From positions 1-23,513 of the forward strand of contig JAYMTA010000865.1 in assembly GCA_036897625.1 (NCBI GenBank): a DNA stretch of 23,513 nt, given 5' to 3'. Made by a program: the position numbers and the translations under genes. Below, piece by piece: positions 1-11,000 of this stretch. The stretch's first letter is position 1, and the number at the start of each line of letters is the position of its first letter. The DNA comes from Pelargonium cotyledonis (Eukaryota; Streptophyta; Magnoliopsida; Geraniales; Geraniaceae). The notes beneath the pieces are model-generated. The model was not told the DNA's origin, did no database searches, and saw only the letters and a list, made by a program, of their open reading frames with translations.

Positions 1-129
1 ACCTCTAGCTGCCCGTTGTATTCTCCGAGTGCATTGTGGCCAGAGATTGGTCTACGACACTTGGTTTGGGCAGTACTGAACTTCCAGCGAAGCCATATGC
101 TTGCAGAGAAGAAAAGGAAGCAAATGTGA
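1..129 (+). other. possible 3' end of an upstream gene
   Basis: Two plus-strand frames are open from the window edge. One ends in TGA at 127-129, the other in TGA near 76-78 (ending ...DTWFGQY). Base composition is higher in GC than in the T-rich sequence that follows, which reads like a 3' UTR. I recognise no family in either frame, so this is only a possible terminal exon fragment. Confidence 0.2.
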
Positions 130-433
130 CTACAATTTATCCCCAAGCAGTGTTGAATTGGTCATTTATTATTGTGTAGCTTATTTGGAAGCTTGACCTC
201 TGACTTCACTCTGCTTTTGTTGTGAGCTTATTTATGTATACTCTGATTTTATAGTCAGGACCCTGAGACACCTGACCATGTTCAAGCTTTTTTCGCTATA
301 GAAACTTTGTAGCCCACTCTGCTTCTTTCTTGTATTGATTCTGTGACCAACAAATTAAGTGTTGAAGAGACAAGAAATAAAGAAACAATAACACGATCAT
401 GCTTTCTGGAGCAACTTATCGATGCATGCCATT

Positions 434-595
434 TAGAGCTGACAATTGGGCCCGAGTTCGTGTACACCTGACTCAACTTTTGTCCATCTGAATCCAACCA
501 GACTAACTTATGAGTCGGATCGGACAAATTCATACAAATTATCACATTTTGTGCTTAAAAATTGAAATCTGCCCGAATCGGATTTGTTAGCTCTA
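434..595. mobile_element. 162-bp non-autonomous element with terminal inverted repeats
   Basis: The left end reads TAGAGCTGACAA and the right end reads TTGTTAGCTCTA, an inverted repeat matching at 11 of 12 positions. ATT lies directly outside both ends (431-433 and 596-598), a possible 3-bp target duplication. The interior has no coding capacity. A closely similar left end occurs at 15187. The short inverted repeats suggest a MITE-like DNA transposon relic, but I cannot assign a superfamily. Confidence 0.5.
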
Positions 596-870
596 ATTCT
601 AGTATATCTGGGTTGCATGATGTCATGCTGTTGTGTACATTGGATAAAAGTTACAAGTAGAATTCAATAATAAAATGCATAGTCTTAAATAATTAACACA
701 ATGGGACTACTATTTATTTTAATTAATTACCTTTTATTGCTATAGCAGTTGACAGCTTTGACTTGTACAAAAAGCAAAAGGCTAAAGAAAAAGAGAAAAA
801 AATGTCTCAAATCTGGGGCAAGAAACTTGTGCCATTGACAAAATGTGTAAAGTTAAAAAGCTTGGCTCAC
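596..870. other. non-coding, AT-rich upstream region
   Basis: AT-rich sequence with short A and T tracts between the inverted-repeat element and the dirigent-like gene. It presumably contains that gene's promoter. I see no convincing ORF or RNA gene. Confidence 0.4.
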
Positions 871-874
871 TCTC

Positions 875-880
875 TATAAA
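875..880 (+). promoter_or_regulatory. TATA box of dirigent-like gene
   Basis: TATAAA lies in the context CTCTATAAAAAG. A start site about 30 bases downstream would fall at about 905, practically on the first ATG (904). This suggests either a very short leader or use of the second in-frame ATG at 913. Confidence 0.45.
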
Positions 881-903
881 AAGAGTACACATTACACTTG
901 AAA

Positions 904-1435
904 ATGAACAATATGGCTCCTATTTTGCACCATTCTTCTTTTGTTGTCGCCGCAGCTATTACAACACTCTTTCTTGTCTTTCCGTTTCACGACGCATTAT
1001 CTTCCTCCTCCCGACATGGGCACGGGCGTGGCGTCAAGTCCATCCACTTCAGTCTCTTCCAGCACGAGACCTTCAACAAAACCGGATACGTGATCGTGAA
1101 TGGCGTAGCAGGACCCGGGATCAGCCAAACCACCACGCCTTTCGGGACCATATTTGCCTTCCATGATACCATGACTGTTGCGCCCAACGTGACGTCCAAA
1201 GTTGTTGGGGTTGCACAAGAGTATATCCACGCTGCGTCTCAAAAACCATGTCGGCTCCATTTCCATTTTCGGAGGTACGCACAACGTGAAGCCTTCGGTC
1301 CATCCCGTGGTGGGAGGCACCGGGGATTTCCTCTTCGTGCAAGGCTGTGTCACGTCTTCTCCGGTTGATCTCAAGGGCCTAACTGTCACTTACAAGATCG
1401 AGTTCCATCTCTACTGGCCTCCATACGCTACTTAA
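904..1435 (+). pseudogene. dirigent-like protein gene, frame broken in the middle
   Basis: Dirigent proteins are secreted beta-barrel proteins that steer stereoselective coupling of phenoxy radicals in lignan and lignin-related pathways. The frame starting at ATG 904 (or 913) gives a hydrophobic signal peptide (about residues 10-32), then dirigent-type sequence including HETFNKTGY, a TTTPFGTIFAFHD stretch and SKVVGVAQ. After about 1215-1222 the homology jumps to the +2 frame, which carries TLRLKNHVGSISIFGGTHN, then HPVVGGTGDFLFVQG, and ends YWPPYAT with TAA at 1433-1435. The first frame instead runs into a stop at 1366-1368. From memory of related dirigents, about 15 residues between the VVGVAQ and TLRLKNH blocks are also missing, so a deletion not divisible by three is the simplest cause. 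Dirigent genes are usually intronless, and no GT..AG pair here would repair the frame. A sequencing error cannot be excluded. Family call is confident; functional state is doubtful. Confidence 0.8.
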
Positions 1436-2036
1436 CGAGCGACCTTTTACTTTTTCATGTATTTGATGCTACTCGCTATCCATCTCGTCTCGTGTATGCA
1501 CATTTCTCATTTTATATAAACTCTTCTAAGATCAAGTACTTGTCACAATTTACACTAGCAATCAAGCAAAATACTTTGAGCAATCAACAACATTTTCCAG
1601 ATGAACACTAAAATCAAATAGACCAGAAGGAGCTTCATGATGAAACCCAATTTTCAACCACTACTGCAAGGGAAGGTGGTGTCACTGGAACCCTATGACA
1701 TCAACTAGATTGTGAATAGGTTAATATATATATATATATATATAAGTTATGAACCATTGAAATAAAGAAGATTTAATTATTGTACCCATCTAAAATGGGA
1801 AACAAATAATATTTGTACATAGAACAAAATAATACAATAGTAAGTGGCAATTTCCAAGCAGCAAAGCTTGGAACTGAATGCTATATCCCTGACCTTTTTA
1901 TGTTAAAACAAAACAAGGGTTGAAATTTGTATAAATTACACAAATTAGTATGAAAGAATGAAAATAATACACAGGAAGATGAGAGCATAGGGACTAATTA
2001 AAATTGGCAGTTTGGCACAGCATTCCGAATTCAAAA
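1436..2036. other. intergenic region between convergent genes
   Basis: About 600 bases between the stop of the dirigent-like gene (+) and the stop of the SAC phosphatase (-). It must hold both 3' UTRs. The only distinct structure is the (AT)n run at 1724-1744. I see no ORF of interest. Confidence 0.6.
1724..1744. repeat. (AT)n microsatellite
   Basis: An uninterrupted AT dinucleotide run of about ten units between the two convergent genes. Confidence 0.9.
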
Positions 2037-5000
2037 TCAACCACGAGGCTTGTTCAGAGTAGGCCGGTTGCAGAACTTACGGCCATTTGCCTTCATATAG
2101 GCTGCCACAACCCCGCTTATGCCCGCCCAGACAAGTGAGTATAAAAAGTTCCGAAAATCGTATCGAACTGCATAAATATGAGTGGCAATAGCTAGATTAC
2201 AGAAGTTACAAAAGTTACAACATTTGATGCTTCTTTCAAGAACTAAAATGAACTGCTCTGTATAACAATTATGTAACTGCTTTCAACTAGGTTTTTCATT
2301 CAAAAATGATCCAAAAGATCAAGGTCCTTATGAGTTTATCTGCCTGGATCTTGTCTTAATTCAACTAACCACCACCGAACTTTTGGGAGCTCTTGATCAA
2401 GATTACTTAAATTGTATATAATTGGTTTCCATAAGATATAAATTAAGAATAAAAATGGCATAGAACGAGCCAACACTATATGCCATCTTATACGGCAGCA
2501 AGCTGTTCATGAGCAGCTGGATGACATACTAAGCTAGCCTGTTTAATAAAAATGCTCAGCCCAGCTGGAATCTTGGCCCATCTTTTAAGCAAAGCCAAAA
2601 CCAAGCAAGCACTGGCTCAGCTCAAACACAAAGGCTGTTTAATGAGGATATACGCTTCATCTATATGTCATGGAAATTCGTATTTTGGGTGTTATATAGT
2701 GAAAGAATGATATGTGAGTTGCCTAGCAATATAGCCAATGCATAAATTGCAGCAAAAGTGATTGTGGATCATGTTAAATGAGACTATGGCCTGCGCTAAT
2801 GAAATTCCAATTTGAATTCCAAGTTGAGCCTGAACCAAAATGGAGCAAGTCTTTATAAATTTGAGCAGAGGAGACTACTATTAAGCTCAGCTATTCCCTA
2901 TTACAACCCTAACATGACCCCTAAATATAAAATAAAGGATGCTACCATACTTAGCTTTTATTCTATACTTCATGCAGAAAAAGGAAAGGAGAAAAAGGAA
3001 GTGTACTAACCTCGTGATAATGACATTGTAGCGAACAAGAACCCGATCACAACCACTGCAAAAGCCACTCGGAAGGACTGCAAAGCAATAATGTTACTCA
3101 GAAAATGAATAGGTCAAGTATAGCAAACGTACTCAATATCTATGAAGATGACAAAAATAGTGAATGCAAACTAGAATTTCGGAGATAAAAAAAAAAAAAA
3201 AAAGGATTAGTCAAACGAAATGCACACTAGTTGATGAGCTGAATTTCCATCAACTATTTGGATTAGTATTTCTCTCATTTATGCCTTCACTTAACCTTGC
3301 CTTGGGTTATTTATGTAATATTTTCTATCTTTTATTAGATTCATGCTTTGGTATGTTTTAGGATTGTTTTGAAACTTTTAGTAGATGTTTATTGGCCTTG
3401 TATCAGCAAAGAAGTATAGATATGAAACACAAAAGCATAGCTAGGTCGTGCAAGATCAAGCCCAGGGTGCTGCCCAGATTGCCCATATTGAGGGAGAGTG
3501 AAGTCACACTGTGGCTCTGCGGCATATCCAAATACCCACACCATGCTCCCATGCTCCATGCTGTATAGCCTCAACAAGTCGGAACTTCTCTATTGTATTG
3601 CACAGGCGTGCAAATTACCAGAACATACGTGTGTCAACACAGTCCAGTTTCTTGATTATTATTATAATTGGAATTTTGATACAAAGAAAAAATAATCTCA
3701 GCCAAATCTTTATGAGCAAAGACTCGGCCAAACCAATGAGTAGATGTCACGTCATGAATTAACAATCAAACTCGCCCCAATGAATTTGTGGGCGCAGAGA
3801 ACCCGCCCAAATCCATTTCTTGTAAGTTTTGGCTGAGTTTAACCACTAATTGTTTGGTTGAGACTTTTTGTTCTCTTTGGTACAAGCATGTAAAAATTGA
3901 AAGGTAGAGTTGTAAAAGGAATTCTCAATATCACATTATATTTTCATAATATGTTGTTCAGGGTTCTAAGGGATTAGAAACCAATTGGAGGAAGAGATGA
4001 AGAATTGACTACTCAAAGTCAAATCCCACCAATCATGTATAGCTACTCAATTTTTATTCAATGGATTGTTATTCATTTATTCCTTTTAAACTATATTTTA
4101 ATTAGTATGAGCATCTAAATTGTTAATTAGTTTGTGCAAAATTATGATTTGATTATTCTGTTTGGTTGAATCTTATACTAGATTTATTAATCCATCTATG
4201 CTTAATGTGTATTTAGGAGGCTAGAAACAAAATTAGAATTAGGGTTTCTGATGAGAAGAAACAGAGGTGAATCCCCAGAACTAGAGTTGATTAATTAACA
4301 TGTTAGTATGCTAGAATAATTATAATATTGTGCTTCACTGTTACTTATATATAAATTGTGCTCATGGAAGTGATGCGGATGTAACAGGAGAATCATCTTT
4401 CCGTGGAATAGGGTAATAGACATAAATTCGTTAGGTGAGGAGTGAATTGGTGCTTCCTAGGAAATAGACATAAATTTTCCAGTGCTTTTAGTTCGCCGTC
4501 TAGTAACAAATATTTTCACACAAAAGCATAAAGTGAAATGCAATATATCAAACACAAGTGTAAAATTGACATAACCACCACTTCAAGCAGAATGATCACA
4601 TTTGCAATCCACTTGAAAAACCATGGGTAGCTTTGTGCTCAACTAAACTTACCAAGTCACTGATCCAAACTACTTAGGATAGAAACGTCTGTCCTAGAGA
4701 AGTTCAGTTCCTCTAAATGAATATAAACTTCATAGAATCTGATTATTATAACCCTCAACTACTCCTTTCAATTAGTATTGTAAACATAACCCAATAAACT
4801 ATGCTCCTAATGAGTAAGTATAACTTCAAAATAAATATCATGAGATGTCTGCTAGCAATGGGTAATGAATAAGCTCAGAGATGTCTTAAATAAAGAATAT
4901 TGCCAATTGGCTTTTATACTCACAGCTATAGCCTCAAGACCTCCTTTTTGAGATGAGGGAGACATATCTCGGCTGACGGATACAATGTAATGTCCTTGCA

Positions 5001-8000
5001 TGAGATCAATTGCATCCTTCATAAGGATGCCAAAGAGAGAAAGGCAGCCTCAATAATGGTAATGTTACATAAAATATATTATAATTAATAGTATAATAAT
5101 AAAACTTGTAAATCACTAGTTGACTATCTACTATCTGAATAAAGAAATGAAGCATACAAACCTGTTTTGTTCCATCAAAAAAATTGTTCAAGTAGTAGCG
5201 TATTAGGGCATTCATTCCATCATTAAGGATCCCCTGGATTGTTCGATGGCCGTATCTATAATCCACACATTTAAAACAAAATAATAAAAATAAATATATA
5301 ATTGCCATGTTATACAACATTATAAATGCCTTCCACGACAAATATATTTAGAATGACTTTTTTTTTTTTATCAGCAAAATAGGTACTCTTTTATTAAGAA
5401 AGAGAAGGAAAAGAGTACAGATGGATGGCTGCAGGAGCCTATGAAATACTACAAAAAGTTAGATATTTTATAATTCTAAAACTTTAACAGTAACAATCAG
5501 TTCGTTCACAAATAGTTCAGCCTGGACCCACAAATTAGTACCTGACAAAATCTCCTTTCAGAGCCGGGGTGCCAGAATATTGAGTGCTTATATCATCCCC
5601 ATGATTAGCCCACACTGTTGATAATCAATCAATTAAACACTAACCTCAGTTTCACATGCAAGGAAAGCCAGATTAAATGCAGTATGTTACCACACAAACA
5701 GTAGCATGCATGATAAGCAATTTTAGAAGCAAATAATTTTAACGAGTAAAAACTGTAATTACTTATTTTATAGCTTCCATCAAAATTTGGATGAGAGCTA
5801 ATGGATTCTTCAGCACCAAAAATACCAAGTCTTCTAAGTTGAGATTCCAACACTTTACGAGCTACCATGCTCTGCAACAACGGTGAAATATTATTACATG
5901 CCACAAATATTAACGCCATAATAGCAAGTCAAGAGCATTGCTCGACAAGGTCCTCTCAAATAGGTCTTGACTAGGTATACGTAAAAAACATAGTAAGCTG
6001 AAGATAATGCAAACACTAATAGGTCAAATATAGGTATTAGAACTTGGGAATTATCAATAGACGTATCAATTGCTTTTAAAAAATTTAAAATCAAAAAAAT
6101 AATCAAAAAAAGAATCAAAGAAAAAAAGATAATGATGAACAGAGAAAACCATTGGAGATATATAATTTGAAATAAGTGACGATCCAATGAAGCACACGAT
6201 GCCCTCGAATGAAGAAACAGAAAGGGTAGCAATCACCAAGAAGAAAACATGTTGGCCTTTACTAAAGCATATAACCAACAAAATGTTTTATCATAATAAC
6301 TAAAAACCTCATAGAATTTTATGCACTACCTGTGGAATTTCTTACAATGCAAATAAGAAGATAGCAAACTGAAATAGAAATTTAGCTGCGAAATTAAGGA
6401 GCATGATAATTGCACTAAACTGTGTAGTACTTTACACATAATGCACACATGTACATTGAATTTAAAGTGGAACTACTAACTACTCGTACTTTAAATAATT
6501 GCACAGTTATAAGTGGAACAAAGAAGGAAGAGAAGTGAGAGTGACGAAATGGGAATGGGAATGGGAGAGGTAGGGAAAGATGAAGGTGGACAATGAGTTC
6601 TATATCCGAAGAATCAAGCTGTGGTAGCACAGAAGCTTAAAAGCTTGAGTTTTCCGCTGGACGGAAACTGGGTTTACAAGAAAACTTCAACAACAACAAC
6701 AAAAATCTAAGAGCAGAACAAAGTTGTAGCTTTTCAATTACGTTTACATTGTTATTTACATATTAACTTAGAGAAAATAGACATACTTCTTGCTTTACAA
6801 TGTACAATGTAGCTACATATAACACGTACAAAGTTCAGTCATGTTAAGAGAAATGAGAAAATATGCAAGTTTCCCCCCAAGTATAGTCTTAAGACTTTCA
6901 TGGAAAACATTTTTACGGATGCAATCCAATAACAAAAGAAATTGATTTAGAAGAAAAGATGCAAGTGCATGCCATATGATATGACACTAACAAACTAAGA
7001 TGTGACGATGTCTTTCTGGTTAGATTAACCTACCTGAGTCACATTTGTACGGTCTAGGCAATCTACACAATTGGTTCTTACGATTCCAAGTTGTTCCATC
7101 ATTTTCTCGCCCTTATCGTTTATCAAAAGGTACCTACCATCAGCAAACAAGGTAACAAGCAGAACAATATATTAGATAAATTATATCTCCCGGTATTATG
7201 CAGGTAATTAGAATACAGTAGGTATATCATCACAAATCCTGATAAAAAAAATATATTAGAAAAAATAACTTGATAATTAAATTAGACCAAGGAGTAAAAT
7301 GCTGTATTGGGAAAACTTTAAAAAGAGGAAGATTTCCAGAATCGAGAATCACTTAATAACCTGCCTTTTTGCTGGAAAAAATGTTTTCTATATAGTACTT
7401 CTGTTTGCTATATATACTTTAGAAAGCTTGTAAAAAATTCAGAAGTTGGTCTCTTTGAGTACTCATAACTTACATAGACGAAAAATGAGTAAATGGCTTC
7501 ATTAAGAAAATGAAATTGTTTCCCTGAATTGTAAATGAATGATCTTTCTAGTTTCTACTGGGAAATATTTACCCTTGACTTGTTTTGCTTGGTACAACAA
7601 ACAGCAGAAAACTTGAAAAATGTCATCTGGAAATTATCTCCTTGAAACAAATGGAGCCTAAAATAGACATCAATTTTTTGTCTCTCTCCTAAATATATAA
7701 CTTATCAACATACAACATAAATGTTTTCCATAGGCTATTTCATGCCTAACATTCCTTTTCCAGGGAGCAGCATAGATATCAATGAGCAAATTATAATAGG
7801 TTAAAATAAGAAGAAATTAGATACTACAAATACATAGTATTACCAAAGCAACTGGTCAAACAAAAACACATGTGTATTTACAAAACTAAACCAGATTCTG
7901 AACATTTAAAGGAAACCATACCCATTCTTCCCGAGAAAATCTGCAATCTTCTCATATAAGATAGAAAGCCGCTCAAAATGAACATGCCCGCAGATTGCAT

Positions 8001-11000
8001 GAAAATCGAAGTGAATGTATCTACAATACTCAGTACATTTACATACAATAAACATAGGGCAAGAGAAAATTATAACTGAAAAAAATGTCATATGAAAAGA
8101 AAAAAAAAATCTACCTCACATCATCACTAGCAAGGTGTTCCATCGTACTTGAAAACTTTTCACTTAAGCGTCCCTCCGCTCCGTGCTGGTATGAGAAAAG
8201 CATGGCTTAAGAATGAATAACTCATGGTTGTCAAACTGACATTCATATCATGAATTGTTGAAGGTATTGTGCGAATCGTATAGTTCATATGTTTCTTTTT
8301 TTTTTTGAAAAACTGACACTTAAAATTAGTACAATATTTATACTAGTTTTGCATTACATATATACTAATTTTTTATGTAATGTACAAACGTAATAGCAAG
8401 AAGCTTAGAAGACAATGGCATTGGAGAGAGATTGTTGCTAGATTTGTATAATATATATATATTGCGTGTGCATTTTGATATTCTTATCAAGTGTAAACCA
8501 AAATTTGGATAACTAGACTAATAGAGTCTGTTAGAAATAAAACTCTTAAAAGGATTTAATGGGTTAAAATTGCCATAGTCATCATGGGTGACATCCTAAT
8601 ACATCTAGGTCGCAAGATTCATAAGAAAAACTCGTCAATTTCGAAATTATTGAACTGTACAGAATCAGCGGTTCAAGCGGTTGGAATCGCCGGTGCAGGA
8701 ACGGATCCAGAAATTATAATCGGTTGGGGCAAACTCAATGCTCATTACAAACTCAATACAAATTTATTCAAAGTTAAACTATTGATACAAAGTGATACAT
8801 GCACCGATGAGAATTTTTCTAGTATAATGAGGGAAATATTTAAGAAAATCAAAATATTAGTGGGGGCAAATACAAAATATATTGAGGACAAACATGAAAA
8901 ATGAAAAATGAAAAAAAAAAAAAAAAAACACACACACACATAAACTATATTTTGAAGAAAAAAAATTAATGAGGGCAATTGCTCCCACACATGACCGTGT
9001 AGATCTGTCCTTGCGCTTGAGTCATTATTCATTGTATGCTTTTGTTCCATTAGCAAATCACCCTTTGGTTCAAAACTTAAAATTGTTACAAGGTTGACAG
9101 AATTGAAGCGAAGTCTGAACTGTAAGGTTCGCACAATTCAAACAAATATGATGCATGCAATATCATAAACATATACCAATTCTGTCATACTCAGTCAGCC
9201 ACAAGCAAACCTCCCACACAGCCACACCCTTACATGCATATGCATGCCTAGCATTTTTTTTTTTTGAAACAATGCCTACCATATTGTTTGTTTTTTTTTT
9301 TTTTTTGAAGCAATGCCTAGCATATTGTTAAATTTCAATAATGGGCTACGCGTAATGGATTGGACTTCCACTACTAAAAGGTCAACCTTGATTTCACTTG
9401 CACCATATTTCACCCACTTCAACACATACATCTTTTTTTGTTCTTTTAAAGACCTCCAAAAACATAAAATCTTTACATTTAGATGAGTACAATCAGGTAG
9501 TGAAAAATAAAGGGAAGAGTAAGGCTTACTCCATTAACAAGATCGATCGCTACAACAGCCCCATATTTCTTCCTTATATCCAGAAAATGTCGCTCAAGAA
9601 CTTGAGGCTAAAATACAGGAAGACCATCAGCAAAAGAAGTATACAATGTATCAATTTTATTTATTAAACAAATACAAATAAAACTTACTGCTTCTTCAAG
9701 TCTAATCAACTCAAATTTAGGTTTATATGTCAAGTCAACAATTTGATCCCAAAGCACAGGAATTGAACCCCGAATCTGCACAAGGCAATATGGCGAGGAC
9801 TGAGAACATATTATATGAAACCTCACTGTAAAATTATGTGTTAATAATCGATAATAGATTCCTCCGCATCCTAACATTGATGACAATTACCCTAACATAT
9901 ATGCCCTTAGTAATGTGTTTCAAGGTCTTATGTGCACAACTTGCACCCATGATCACATGACAGCAATCTTACTGTTGTGTCAAGGCTAACCCTCTAGAAA
10001 CACACCATAAAATGACCATCTTGGAGTTGGGCCCAAAGCATTTACATCTTGTCATTTAAGTATATAAAGTATAAGGAATTTAGACCTTCACTCAGCACAA
10101 TTACTTAATGACTCAAAAGTCATGGTACCAATTACAATTGAAATATATTTGTTTGGTCAGTAGCATAGAAGAACTTAGATCATTGATGATATCATTCATT
10201 CATTTATTCTATATAACTTATAAGTTCAAAGTTGGAGTCAACCTATTTGGAAAATTCTAGAATATCATGCCTCCTTGGGAAATGAATAAAGCTCTTGCCA
10301 TATAATGGAACGAAAACGAGGTGATAAAATCGAGCAACTTTTCCGCAGAGTATCATGTGAAAATCTGAAGAGGGATCACATATGTTGTTAAAGGAAGTCA
10401 TAGCCATTTGCTTCTTGAGAGCAAGTTAGTGATTATGGATAGCTCCCACTTCTAAAATATATATCAGACCTTAGACAAATAAAACACACACACCTACTCA
10501 ATATTGTGATCAGAAATTCCCCTTACCGCTGGCATCATGTTAGTTTTGTTTTGAGAATAAACACGCATATTGAACTTGTTACTGTTTCCTATTTGATTAA
10601 AGTTGAACTTATGTACATCACATAAGATCACTACCAATCACTCATGGTAAAAAATACTCAATTTTGTAATGCCTCGTCAAAATATTAGGTCAACAATTCA
10701 CTTCCCCCATATCAATTTCAATGTCTTTCCAATTAGCATACAGGAATTTAGATTCATGTTCACTGCTACTACAAACAAAGCATAAACAAAAAATGGAATA
10801 GCATGTGCATATCAGTTTTGCCATCATAGAATATACAAGTAAATAGAGGATTACCTGAAGCAAAGATGCTGTATATCCATTAACCTGTAGAATTTGCTCA
10901 CTTTCTACAAAGTTAGCGACATACCCATCAGCATCAGCTCCTCTTCTCCACAGCCGGGTGCCTTCCAAGAAATGCAAATGAGGATCAACTTGATTAGCAA

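Larger units (their letters stand above)
8186..9529 (-). other. intron 11 of the SAC phosphatase gene with repeat insertions
   Basis: 1344-nt intron enriched in repeats: a candidate inverted-repeat element at 8695-9014, an A-run followed by a CA repeat at about 8911-8940, and a duplicated T-tract unit at 9254-9329. Confidence 0.75.

Noticed and set aside
997-1389. Minus-strand ORF of 130 codons opposite the dirigent-like gene
   Set aside because: It is the antisense shadow of conserved dirigent coding sequence and has no recognisable protein features.
3389-3762. Several small ORFs in SAC intron 18
   Set aside because: Overlapping frames on both strands in a GC-richer patch without any conserved motif; the flanking exons splice cleanly around them.
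8584-8904. Plus-strand ORF of 106 codons in SAC intron 11
   Set aside because: It lies in an intron on the opposite strand, has no recognisable domain, and overlaps the candidate transposon relic.
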